A stretch of 9,731 nucleotides of DNA from DATCVR01 sp036566745 (GTDB lineage Bacteria; Actinomycetota; Actinomycetes; Jiangellales; Jiangellaceae): NCBI GenBank assembly GCA_036566745.1, contig DATCVR010000347.1, positions 1 to 9,731 of the forward strand, given 5' to 3'. The translations under genes were made by a program, and so were the position numbers. How positions within the stretch are numbered: the stretch's first letter is position 1; each line of letters starts with the position of its first letter. Positions 1-6,178 of this stretch are shown one piece after another. The notes under the pieces were generated by a model. It was not told the origin of the DNA, did no database searches, and saw only the letters and a list, made by a program, of their open reading frames with translations.

Positions 1-132
1 ACGAGGTACGACGTCACGCCGGCGACGAGCATGCCGATCGCGGTCATGGCGAGCACGGCGGCCAGGACGCGGGTCCGTACGGACAGTCCACGCCTGCGGG
101 TGCGGGAGGGATCAGGGCTAAGTCGTCATCAT
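1..132 (-). CDS. Probable sensor histidine kinase, N-terminus only (runs off the window, apparent frameshift near its start)
   Basis: Reading the minus strand from about 118 down to 1 gives an open frame with high GC at third positions. It encodes a basic, Arg-rich cytoplasmic start (TRRRGLSVRTR) and then a hydrophobic segment (VLAAVLAMTAIGMLVAGVTSYLV). This is the usual opening of actinobacterial membrane sensor kinases, with a short basic tail and a first transmembrane helix. The frame has no good start codon as it stands. Removing one A from the AA at 120-121 joins it to ATG-ATG-ACG-ACT at 132-121 and gives an N-terminus MMTTSPDPSRTRRRG, with GGGG just upstream as a possible ribosome site. 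The same edit ends the preceding gene cleanly. No kinase domain lies in the window, so the function is inferred from the N-terminus and context. Another membrane protein with a similar leader is possible. Confidence 0.5.
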
Positions 133-472
133 CCCCGCCGCGGCCCCGATGGTCGTCGTCGTCATCGGGTGTGGTGGGCGGCGCCGGAGGCACCGTGACG
201 TCCTCATCGTCGTCGTCATCGTCGTCCGGTGACGCCGATGACGTGGGCGACGTGGGCGACGCCGACGAGCTGGGAATCGGGGTCACGGACGTGCCTGTCG
301 GCGTCGGGTCGGGCGAGGCCGACGACGACGTCTCTGACCGGGTCGGCTCGACCGTGATGGGCGGACCGAGATCCGGCCCGTCGTCCGGCGAGGACGCCAT
401 GGCCACGATTCCTGCGACAGCGGCGCCGGCGAAAACCACGGCTGCCGCGACGATCGTCACGATGGACTTCAT
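44..472 (-). CDS. Small secreted/anchored Asp-rich hydrophilic protein, probably accessory to a two-component system
   Basis: From ATG at 472 the protein starts MKSIVTIVAAAVVFAGAAVAGIVA, a signal peptide or membrane anchor with no lipobox Cys. A low-complexity Ser/Pro/Thr region follows, then two acidic blocks (DDDDDDDED and DDDDDHRGRGGDDDD). Such tails could bind cations, but no function can be assigned. Small secreted hydrophilic proteins of this kind are common beside two-component genes in actinomycetes, which fits the kinase-like frame that follows. GTG codons at 490 and 478 are alternative starts; ATG 472 gives the cleanest signal peptide. In the sequence as given the frame runs on through a TTA codon (121-119), rare in such GC-rich genomes, and a Cys/Pro/Trp tail that overlaps the kinase frame to TGA at 44. 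Removing one A at 120-121 makes it stop at TAG right after GGDDDD. I think that is the true end. Confidence 0.6.
   Translation of the reverse strand: MKSIVTIVAAAVVFAGAAVAGIVAMASSPDDGPDLGPPITVEPTRSETSSSASPDPTPTGTSVTPIPSSSASPTSPTSSASPDDDDDDDEDVTVPPAPPTTPDDDDDHRGRGGDDDDLALIPPAPAGVDCPYGPASWPPCSP
120..121 (-). other. Probable single-base insertion (frameshift) affecting two overlapping genes
   Basis: Deleting one A of this AA pair has two effects. The Asp-rich protein acquires a TAG stop directly after its acidic tail, and the downstream kinase-like frame joins an ATG-ATG start with an adjacent GGGG. Either a sequencing or assembly error or a recent mutation would explain this. Confidence 0.55.
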
Positions 473-514
473 GGACACGATGATGGGCACCCCGGGCTGG
501 ACAACGGTGAGAGC

Positions 515-536
515 ACGATGAGAGCCCTCTCATCGT
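515..536. terminator. Near-perfect inverted repeat downstream of the CPBP gene (terminator or operator)
   Basis: The arms ACGATGAGAG (515-524) and CTCTCATCGT (527-536) are perfect reverse complements separated by CC. Folded with a 4-nt GCCC loop it gives a 9-bp stem starting on the stop codon of the CPBP gene, between that gene and the Asp-rich protein gene. There is no T-run after it on the minus strand. It could therefore be a U-less terminator of the type proposed for actinobacteria, or a dyad bound by a regulator of the downstream gene. Confidence 0.5.
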
Positions 537-1315
537 CACGGTAGCCCGAGCGAGTCCCTGAACAGGGCGTACCCGACGAACGAGACCACGTCGAGCACCG
601 TGTGGGCGATCACCAGGGGCATCACCCGCCCGCTGCGGCGGAACCACCACGCGAACACGACGCCCATCAGCGCGTTGCCGACGGCCATCCCCACCCCCTG
701 GTACAGGTGGTAGGACCCGCGCAGGAGCGCGCTGGCCGCGATGATCGCCGGGTCGCGCCACCGCAGCTCGCGCAGCCGCGTCATCAGGTAGCCGACCGCG
801 ATCACTTCCTCGACGACAGCGTTCTGCATCGCCGACAGCACCAGGATCGGCACTGTCCACCAGTACTCGTTCAGCGCGCTCGGGACCACCGTCGCGGTGA
901 CGCCGAGCTCGCGGCCGAGGAGGTACACCCCGATCCCCGGCAGTCCGATCAGCGCGGCCAGCACGGCTCCGACGCCGAGATCGCGCCACGGCCGGCTGAA
1001 CTCGAAGCCGATGGCCCGCACCGCCGAGCGCCCCGGCGCCGAGAGCAGGAACAACGCCAGCGCCACCGGCACGAGCGCGAACCCGATCGACAGAATCTGA
1101 TAGGTCAGGTCGACGTAGGCGCGGGGGCTGCGTGAGGCGTTCAGGGTAGCCGTCTGATCGACCAGGGGCGGCCCGGCCGTCAGCTTCGCCACCAGGCTCA
1201 CCGCCGCGTAGACGGCGGACTGCCCGAGCGAGAGCCCGAGGACGATCCAGATCTCGGCCGTCAGTCGCCGTGGAGAGGTCTGCACGGCGCCGGCCGCGGG
1301 AGTGTCGGTGACCAC
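536..1315 (-). CDS. CPBP-family (CAAX/Abi) intramembrane metalloprotease homologue
   Basis: This 259-aa polytopic membrane protein has hydrophobic stretches at about 23-43, 70-92, 114-134, 152-178, 190-226 and 232-252. The family signatures are in order: the Glu pair E169-E170 (AVVEEVIAVGYL), His203 in LLRGSYHLYQG, and His238 with Asp242 in AHTVLDV. In CPBP (PF02517) proteases these residues form the glutamate/histidine metal site within the membrane. The canonical Arg of EExxxR and Phe of FxxxH are replaced by Val and Arg. I recall this variant from many actinobacterial members, so it need not mean inactivity. The substrate cannot be predicted. The GTG start at 1315 is favoured because TACGCT lies exactly 7 nt upstream with no ribosome site, implying a leaderless transcript. 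It is divergent from the quinone oxidoreductase. Confidence 0.85.
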   Translation of the reverse strand: MVTDTPAAGAVQTSPRRLTAEIWIVLGLSLGQSAVYAAVSLVAKLTAGPPLVDQTATLNASRSPRAYVDLTYQILSIGFALVPVALALFLLSAPGRSAVRAIGFEFSRPWRDLGVGAVLAALIGLPGIGVYLLGRELGVTATVVPSALNEYWWTVPILVLSAMQNAVVEEVIAVGYLMTRLRELRWRDPAIIAASALLRGSYHLYQGVGMAVGNALMGVVFAWWFRRSGRVMPLVIAHTVLDVVSFVGYALFRDSLGLP

Positions 1316-1322
1316 GGGCCCG

Positions 1323-1328
1323 AGCGTA
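1323..1328 (-). promoter_or_regulatory. Leaderless -10 box of the CPBP gene
   Basis: On the minus strand TACGCT (1328-1323) fits TANNNT and is followed by 7 nt (CGGGCCC) and then the GTG start at 1315. This spacing puts the transcription start at or next to the start codon. No convincing -35 hexamer is seen. Confidence 0.5.
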
Positions 1329-1351
1329 TCCGGCCGGGCGTCCGACGCTCC

Positions 1352-1382
1352 TTGACCTCGACCTTGGTTGAAGATCTAGCGT
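1352..1382 (+). promoter_or_regulatory. MerR-family-type promoter/operator with a 19-bp spacer
   Basis: The -35 hexamer TTGACC (1352-1357) is separated from the -10 hexamer TAGCGT (1377-1382) by exactly 19 bp. The spacer contains an imperfect dyad centred on TT at 1364-1365 (CCTCGACC/GGTTGAAG). An overlong 19-20 bp spacer with an internal palindrome is the hallmark of promoters that MerR-family activators untwist. It drives the quinone oxidoreductase gene, with a leader of roughly 45 nt. No MerR gene is in this window, so the regulator would have to be encoded elsewhere. Confidence 0.75.
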
Positions 1383-1434
1383 CGCATCCAGACGTACGAC
1401 GACCGAGACGAGCGAGCAGACCGAGGAGAGACCG

Positions 1435-2418
1435 TTGCACGCGATCCGGCAGTACGAGTTCGGCCCGGCCGAGAGCCTGGTCTACGAGGAGGTCCCGGAC
1501 CTGACGCCGGGCGACGGCCAGGTCCGGATCGCCGTCGAGGCCAGCGGCGTACACCTGCTGGACACCACGATCCGCGCGGGTGTCCCGGGCGGGCCCTTCC
1601 CGCTCCCCGACCTGCCGATGACTCCGGGCCGTGAGGTCGCGGGCACCGTGGACGCCGTGGGCCCCGGGGTGGAGGGCAGGTGGCTCGGCCGGCGGGTGGT
1701 CGCCCACCTGGGCCGGGCCAGCGGCGGATATGCCGAGGCCGCCGTCGCCGCAGCGACCTCACTGCACGAGGTGCCCGGCACCGTCCGAGCCGAGCAGGCC
1801 GTCGCGATGATCGGCACCGGCCGCACCGCGCTGCTGGTCCTCGACGCGGCCCGGCTCGGTCCCGACGACGTCGTGCTCGTCACCTCGGCCGCAGGCGGGC
1901 TCGGCAGCCTGTTCGTGCAGGCCGGACGCCGGGCCGGAGCGACCGTGGTGGGCGTAGCCGGCGGGGAGAGCAAGGCCGTGGCGGTGCGCGACCACGGCGC
2001 CCATGTCGCGGTCGACTACCGCCAGCCCGGCTGGGCCGATGCCGTCCGGGCCGAGCTGGGCGACCGGCACGTCACGGTCGCCCTCGACGGCGTGGGCGGC
2101 GAGGTCGGGCGCACCGCTCTTGAGCTGATCGGGCCAGGTGGACGGCTCGTGCTGTTCGGCTGGTCGTCCGGTGAGGCGACGAAGCTGGACGCGATGGACC
2201 TGTATCGGAACGCTCTCACGGTGACCGTCCCGCTCGGGCCGGCGGCGACCAAGGGTCCGGGAGGCCTGCGCTGGCTGGAGGAGCGTTCCCTCGCCGCGCT
2301 CGCCGCCGGGGAGCTGGTCCCGGTGGTCAACCCGCCGTTCCGGCTGGCGGACGCCGCCGCGGCCCACACGGCACTGACCGAGCGGCGCACGATGGGCAAG
2401 GTCGTCCTCGTGCCGTGA
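1435..2418 (+). CDS. Zinc-binding dehydrogenase-type NADPH:quinone oxidoreductase (MDR superfamily)
   Basis: This 327-aa protein has the full length of the quinone-oxidoreductase branch of the medium-chain dehydrogenase/reductase superfamily. The N-terminal GroES-like domain (about 1-120) contains PGREVAGTVDAVG at 64-76. The nucleotide-binding domain carries SAAGGLGSLFVQ (151-162), the AxxGxxG dinucleotide motif, followed by the strand ATVVGVAG. The catalytic-zinc Cys/His set of alcohol dehydrogenases is absent, as expected for this branch, which uses NADPH to reduce quinones or enones. The start is TTG at 1435, preceded by GAGGAG (1423-1428) 6 nt away; the product then reads MHAIRQYEFGPAE, typical for the family. 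The MerR-type promoter suggests induction by a redox-active or electrophilic compound. The exact substrate is unknown. Confidence 0.9.
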   Translation: MHAIRQYEFGPAESLVYEEVPDLTPGDGQVRIAVEASGVHLLDTTIRAGVPGGPFPLPDLPMTPGREVAGTVDAVGPGVEGRWLGRRVVAHLGRASGGYAEAAVAAATSLHEVPGTVRAEQAVAMIGTGRTALLVLDAARLGPDDVVLVTSAAGGLGSLFVQAGRRAGATVVGVAGGESKAVAVRDHGAHVAVDYRQPGWADAVRAELGDRHVTVALDGVGGEVGRTALELIGPGGRLVLFGWSSGEATKLDAMDLYRNALTVTVPLGPAATKGPGGLRWLEERSLAALAAGELVPVVNPPFRLADAAAAHTALTERRTMGKVVLVP

Positions 2419-2435
2419 CCGGAGGGCGCACGGCA
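2411..2435 (+). terminator. Possible weak hairpin over the quinone oxidoreductase stop codon
   Basis: TGCCGTG (2411-2417) pairs with CACGGCA (2429-2435), giving a 7-bp GC-rich stem with an 11-nt loop that overlaps the stop codon. There is no following T-run. It may attenuate transcription into the methyltransferase gene. Confidence 0.3.
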
Positions 2436-2478
2436 GCGCACGACGGCAGGCCGCGGCGAACCTGTCGGACCGGCGGGG

Positions 2479-2484
2479 CAGACT
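2479..2484 (+). promoter_or_regulatory. Candidate leaderless -10 box of the methyltransferase gene
   Basis: CAGACT (2479-2484) differs from TANNNT only at the first base. It is followed by 7 nt and then GTG at 2492, the same geometry as at the CPBP and 2H-phosphoesterase genes. GGAG at 2487-2490 is only 1 nt from the start, too close to be a normal ribosome site. Confidence 0.4.
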
Positions 2485-2491
2485 ACGGAGC

Positions 2492-3031
2492 GTGACGATC
2501 GACGACGTGGCGGTGGGCGAGCTGTCCACCCCGGTGGGCCGGGTGGCCGTGGCGGCCACGCACGACGGGCTGGCCGCCGTCGGATGGTGCTCGCCGGCCG
2601 TCCTCGCCCGTCGCTGCGCCGCCCCCGTGGCGGCCGACGACGGTCGGGTCGCGCCGGTTCTCGACCAGCTCGCGGCCTACTTCCGTGGCGAGCAGCGCGG
2701 CTTCGACCTGCCCATCGACTGGCGGTTCACCTCCGCCGGATCCCAGCGCGAGGTCCTCCAGGCGCTGCACTCGCGCGTCGGCTACGGCACGTCCACCACC
2801 TACGGCGAGCTCGCCGAGCTCAGCGGCACCAGCGTGCCCGCGCGCGGCATCGGCGCGATCATGGGGTCCAACCCGATCCCCATCGTGGTGCCGTGCCATC
2901 GGGTGCTCGCCCACGACGGCCTGGGCGGTTACAGCGGAGGTTCCGGGCGCGACGGTCTCGAGGTCAAGCGTTGGCTGCTCGCCCTCGAGGGAGTGCTGCC
3001 GCCTACTCTCGACTGGACCGGTCCGGCGTGA
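2492..3031 (+). CDS. ogt: Methylated-DNA--[protein]-cysteine S-methyltransferase (O6-alkylguanine-DNA alkyltransferase)
   Basis: This 179-aa suicide repair protein transfers the alkyl group from O6-alkylguanine in DNA to its own cysteine. The N-terminal ribonuclease-H-like domain covers about 1-80. The C-terminal DNA-binding/active-site domain has TYGELAELSG (103-112), the Arg-bearing helix PARGIGAIMGSNP (117-129), the catalytic VPCHRV (133-138, nucleophile Cys135) and LGGYSGG (144-150), all characteristic of the family. No Ada-type zinc-binding or AraC domain is fused, so it is the stand-alone Ogt type. The GTG start at 2492 is probably read from a leaderless mRNA. The 3' end overlaps the convergent acetyltransferase gene by 29 bp. 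Confidence 0.93.
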   Translation: MTIDDVAVGELSTPVGRVAVAATHDGLAAVGWCSPAVLARRCAAPVAADDGRVAPVLDQLAAYFRGEQRGFDLPIDWRFTSAGSQREVLQALHSRVGYGTSTTYGELAELSGTSVPARGIGAIMGSNPIPIVVPCHRVLAHDGLGGYSGGSGRDGLEVKRWLLALEGVLPPTLDWTGPA

Positions 3032-4016
3032 GGTCTCGCTGGAAGTCCAGTGTCCTCGCCACCACCCGATAGCCGAGCCGCTCGTTGACGCCGATCATGT
3101 GGTCGTTGGACTCGGCGTTCCAGGTGTCGAGGCTCGCGAGCCGCGGTTCGGCCTCGCGAAGCCACCGGAGCATGTCGGTCTTGAGCAGCAGCCCGAGGCG
3201 GTGGCCGCGGTGCTCGCGCACCACGCTGGTGTCGTTCTGGAAGCCGATCTCGGGACGCTCGATCTCGACCACGGCCACGGTGTGCCCGGCCAGCTCGCCG
3301 GACTCGCGATGCCGCGCGACCACGCGGTACAGCCGCTTCCCGCGAGCCAGCGTGGCGGTCTCGTAGGCATCGACGCGCTCTGCCGGGAACACCTCGTCCT
3401 CGACGTCGAGCTCGTCGGTGGGAGCGTCGTTGATCGCGCCCGTCATCTCGGCCACCGCGCCGAGGAGCTCAGCCGGCGTGTGCCCGGTGAGGCGCAACAG
3501 GTCGTAGTCGGTGGCGGCCTGGGCGGCCTCGACGTGCAGGACGTCGATCGACGCCGGGTCGACGTCGGCCAGAACCTGCCGCCGCTGCACCTCGACCGCC
3601 TTCTGCTCGTACCCGTGGGAGGCCGCGAACCCTCGCGACGCCTCGGCGTCGTACCCGCTCATCCCCACGCTGCGACGCCCGAGCTCGGCGGCCCGGCGTT
3701 CGGCGAAGGCCAGCAGCTCGGTGCCGTGGCCGCGCCGCCGCAGCTGCGGGTGGACGAGCACGCTCAGCCAGGCCAGGTGGGTGTTGTCCCAGGTGGTCGT
3801 CTCGACGTCGACCAGCCCGATCAGCCGGCCGTCGGCGTCGCTACCTGCGAAGACCGCCGGAGGCTCACCGTCCCAGCCGTGGCGCAGGTACCCGGCGTAG
3901 GCGCCCGGGGTGTCACGGATCGCGGCCGGGCAGTCGGTGTCGAGGGCGGCGTTGTAGAGCTCGACCGCCGCTGTCACGGTGGCGAGGTCGTCGGGATCGA
4001 CGGCGTTGATGTCCAC
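3003..4016 (-). CDS. Tandem-domain GNAT family N-acetyltransferase
   Basis: With GTG 4016 as start the protein has 337 aa and two GNAT domains. Domain 1 (about 1-145) has the acetyl-CoA motif A WLSVLVHPQLRRRGHGTELL (83-102). Domain 2 (about 175-330) has SVVREHRGHRLGLLLK (264-279) followed by the motif-B region TWNAESNDHMIGVNERLGYRVV (298-319). Tandem GNATs of this type are common in actinobacteria, mycothiol synthase being the best-known architecture. I see nothing that identifies it as MshD, and the acceptor amine is unknown. An in-frame GTG at 4070 would add 18 residues with little family character. GTG 4016 is preferred because the domain begins DINAVDPDDLATV at once and a CAGGCT -10-like hexamer ends 6 nt upstream. 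It overlaps the methyltransferase gene tail-to-tail. Confidence 0.87.
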   Translation of the reverse strand: MDINAVDPDDLATVTAAVELYNAALDTDCPAAIRDTPGAYAGYLRHGWDGEPPAVFAGSDADGRLIGLVDVETTTWDNTHLAWLSVLVHPQLRRRGHGTELLAFAERRAAELGRRSVGMSGYDAEASRGFAASHGYEQKAVEVQRRQVLADVDPASIDVLHVEAAQAATDYDLLRLTGHTPAELLGAVAEMTGAINDAPTDELDVEDEVFPAERVDAYETATLARGKRLYRVVARHRESGELAGHTVAVVEIERPEIGFQNDTSVVREHRGHRLGLLLKTDMLRWLREAEPRLASLDTWNAESNDHMIGVNERLGYRVVARTLDFQRDLTPDRSSRE

Positions 4017-4101
4017 GCACCCAGCCTGCTCCGCCCCGTGGCTCCCGCGCGACAGGTTTTCCCGGGGCACGGAGGGCGATCACGCCGCCAGCGCCCGCCG
4101 C

Positions 4102-4107
4102 TAGCAT
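4102..4107 (+). promoter_or_regulatory. Leaderless -10 box of the 2H phosphoesterase gene
   Basis: TAGCAT (4102-4107) matches TANNNT and lies exactly 7 nt before GTG 4115. No Shine-Dalgarno sequence precedes the start, so transcription probably begins at the GTG. The -35 region is not recognisable. Confidence 0.55.
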
Positions 4108-4114
4108 CGCCGCC

Positions 4115-4825
4115 GTGGATTCGATCACCGTCGACATCGCACTCGGCCTTCCGGACCAGCTGCGCGCCCAGGCGGTGTCCATGAGCGCGCTGCTGGCCGG
4201 GCGGCTGGCCGAGGCCGGTCGCGCCTCGGCGTTCCGGCTCGGCGAACCGCATCCGCGTGGCCGTCCTGGATCCGGCCCGTGCGAGCCCCACGTGTCACTC
4301 TTCATGCTTCAGGTCGACGAGGCGGACCTCGACGAGGTGCGGCACGCCGTGGCCACGGTGGCGGAGGCCCAGCCCGCCGTCGTCGCCGCCGGATCGCACT
4401 ACCGGCACAATCCCCAGGGCGCACCCGAGCTGTTCTTCACCCGGTCGCCCGGCTGGTTCGCCCTCCAGCAGGCGGTGGTCTCCGCGGTCGAGCCGTCACG
4501 CCGCGGCAGGCTTCGCGACGTCGACCCCGCGGGAGCGTCGCCGGCCGAGACGATCGCCGTACTGCGTCGCGACGACCCCGGCAGCCCTCAGCTCGACCAG
4601 CTGCTCCGCTACGGCTACGACGAGATCACCGACGCCCGTGCCGATCGCTTCAACCCGCACGTGACCCTCGCCTGGCCGACCACCGAGGTCCGGGTGGACC
4701 TGGCCGGGCTGACCGCGCCGGAGGAGTTCACCGGGACGCTCGACGACCTCGTCGTATACGGCATGTCCCCCAACGGCACCTGTACGAGCCGCCTCGGCGC
4801 GGCGCGGCTCGCGCCGCTCACGTGA
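4115..4825 (+). CDS. 2H phosphoesterase superfamily protein (LigT / 2'-5' RNA ligase-like)
   Basis: This 236-aa protein contains the two HxSL/HxTL catalytic motifs that define the 2H phosphoesterase fold: PHVSLFML with His59 and Ser61, and FNPHVTLAW with His182 and Thr184. In the family the two histidines act as acid and base on 2',3'-cyclic or 2',5'-linked phosphodiesters in RNA or small nucleotides. The region between them (ELFFTRSPGWFALQQAVV at 105-122) fits the central lobe of the fold. The spacing of about 120 residues between motifs is slightly longer than in compact LigT proteins. The substrate is unknown, and a nearby RNA-repair partner is not seen. It begins at GTG 4115 on a probable leaderless mRNA, is divergent from the GNAT gene, and its last 8 bp overlap the convergent XRE gene. 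Confidence 0.8.
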   Translation: MDSITVDIALGLPDQLRAQAVSMSALLAGRLAEAGRASAFRLGEPHPRGRPGSGPCEPHVSLFMLQVDEADLDEVRHAVATVAEAQPAVVAAGSHYRHNPQGAPELFFTRSPGWFALQQAVVSAVEPSRRGRLRDVDPAGASPAETIAVLRRDDPGSPQLDQLLRYGYDEITDARADRFNPHVTLAWPTTEVRVDLAGLTAPEEFTGTLDDLVVYGMSPNGTCTSRLGAARLAPLT

Positions 4826-5663
4826 CGTCGACGATGGCCGCGTTGATCCGGCGGCGGGCCTCCGCGCCGTACACGGCGAGGTCTGCGAGGCGGGCGAAGG
4901 TGTCGGCGTAGATGGCGACCTCACCCGGCTGGGTAACGGTGAGCCGCCCAGAGACGAGCTCGACGTTGACTTGGGCGTTGTCGAAGATCCAGAAGTCCTC
5001 GACCGGCCAGCGCTCGCGGCCGAGGCGAGTCGGCACGACGCCGAGACTCACATTGGGCAACGTGGCGGCATCCATCAGATGCCGCAGTTGTTCTGTCATG
5101 ACATCGGCCTCGGCGACGCCGCAGCGCAGGACGGGTTCCTCGATGAGAAACGCGAACCGGCGGCTCCCCTCGGTGAGCAGGCGCTGACGTTCGAGACGGG
5201 CCGCAAGCGCCAGTTCGACATCATCCGCTATGTCGTGTCGGCGCTGGACGGCGCGGAGCACGTGCTCGGTGTAGTCCGGGGTCTGGATCATTCCGGGAAT
5301 CAACCACGACGAGTACGCGCGGAACCGTCGAGTGCGCTCGTATACGGGAGCCCGGGCGTACTGCGCTTGGCGCAGGCCATCGCGGACCACGTGCCGCCAC
5401 TCGATGTACATGCCCTCGACCGCTCGCAGTGACGCGACCAGATCGTCGACCCGATCCTGTGCGCTGCAGGCGCTGCACCACGTCCGGATGTCGTCCACTG
5501 ACGGAGCCGTCTTGTTGTTCTCGATTCTCGACGTCTTGGCCGGGTGCCACCCGCACGCGCGGGCATGATCCTGGCCCGTCAGCCCCGCCTCTACCCGGAT
5601 TTCCCGGAGCCGATCGGCAAGGAGCTGCCGGGCCTGTCGAGCGCTGGAGTGTGTTGCGGCCAC
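4818..5663 (-). CDS. XRE-family helix-turn-helix regulator with DUF5753 sensor domain
   Basis: In this 281-aa protein, residues about 11-65 form an XRE/Cro-type helix-turn-helix domain (LADRLREIRVEAGLTGQDHA, with recognition helix around HPAKTSRIENNKTAPS). Residues about 85-270 are DUF5753, with the diagnostic AYSSWLIPGMIQTPDYTEHVL (116-136), RLERQRLL (156-163), FLIEEPVLRCGV (172-183) and EDFWIFDN (222-229). Hundreds of such regulators occur in actinomycetes, usually beside a small DUF397 or similar partner; the Streptomyces Scr1/Scr2 pair is a studied example and behaves like a toxin-antitoxin-like regulatory unit. Here the partner position is held by a DUF6879 protein. The GTG start lies 2 bp after the DUF6879 stop, so it is the last gene of a three-gene operon. 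Likely role: DNA-binding control of its own cassette and perhaps of unlinked genes. Confidence 0.9.
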   Translation of the reverse strand: MAATHSSARQARQLLADRLREIRVEAGLTGQDHARACGWHPAKTSRIENNKTAPSVDDIRTWCSACSAQDRVDDLVASLRAVEGMYIEWRHVVRDGLRQAQYARAPVYERTRRFRAYSSWLIPGMIQTPDYTEHVLRAVQRRHDIADDVELALAARLERQRLLTEGSRRFAFLIEEPVLRCGVAEADVMTEQLRHLMDAATLPNVSLGVVPTRLGRERWPVEDFWIFDNAQVNVELVSGRLTVTQPGEVAIYADTFARLADLAVYGAEARRRINAAIVDVT

Positions 5664-5665
5664 GG

Positions 5666-6178
5666 TCAGGGGTGGAAATCCTCGTGTGGAGTAGCGCGCT
5701 CCCAGACGGCTTCGAACGCCGAGCCGCAGAGCTTCGCCAATTCGGGGTCATCGCTCAGTTCCATGTCGGGATCGGCCCACTGCCCGTCCCCGGTGAAGTG
5801 ATTCACCAGCACCAAGCGGTTGTCGAAGAGCCAGAAGTCGTTGCCCGGCAGCGCGATGTCAGTAGCGCGCCGCCGAGGCAGCCACCGGATCTTCTCCCCG
5901 GCCGCGACGTTGGTGAACGTCCCGTCGTACTCGAAGCGTATGTAGTCACTGATCGGCTCCGACACGATGCGGGCCCGGCGCACCTCGACGCCCCGGGCGA
6001 TCGTCTCCACGATCAAGTCGAGCCAGGGACGCCACCACGACGCCCGGTCGGCCGGGTCCTGACGCTCGCCCTGCTGCCAGCCGATGAACCTCGGATCATC
6101 CAGCATGTAGCCGTCGCGCATCTCCAGATGCACTGCCGAGCGCTGAGCGGCATTCAGGACTTCACGAAACTCGATCAC
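5666..6178 (-). CDS. DUF6879 family protein, partner of the XRE-DUF5753 regulator
   Basis: This 170-aa cytoplasmic protein has no signal peptide or membrane segment. Its family-type blocks are SAVHLEMRDGYMLDDPRF (14-31), ISDYIRFEYDGTFTNVAAGEKIRWLPRRRA (76-105), DFWLFDNRLVLVNHFTGDG (114-132) and AFEAVWERATPH (154-165). DUF6879 has no known function. The FWLFDN block and its surroundings resemble the FWIFDN block of the DUF5753 domain encoded next door, suggesting a shared fold or a common interaction surface. It starts at GTG 6178, overlapping the stop of the preceding 84-aa gene (GTGA), and its stop is 2 bp before the XRE start. This tight translational coupling points to a complex or balanced expression. 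A toxin, antitoxin or co-sensor role is possible but is not shown by the sequence. Confidence 0.85.
   Translation of the reverse strand: MIEFREVLNAAQRSAVHLEMRDGYMLDDPRFIGWQQGERQDPADRASWWRPWLDLIVETIARGVEVRRARIVSEPISDYIRFEYDGTFTNVAAGEKIRWLPRRRATDIALPGNDFWLFDNRLVLVNHFTGDGQWADPDMELSDDPELAKLCGSAFEAVWERATPHEDFHP

Noticed and set aside
171..521. 116-codon plus-strand frame with a poly-Ser run opposite the Asp-rich gene
   Set aside because: The Ser and Asp runs are simply the antisense reading of the Asp/Ser codon runs. The minus strand has the signal peptide and the overlap with the next gene.
4017..4070. 18-residue N-terminal extension of the GNAT protein from GTG 4070
   Set aside because: The residues lack domain character, and a start at 4016 is better explained by the -10-like hexamer just upstream. 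It is kept only as an alternative start.
2685..4184. 499-codon open frame on the plus strand
   Set aside because: It covers the alkyltransferase in a shifted frame and the GNAT gene antisense. Both of those have clear motifs and this frame has none.
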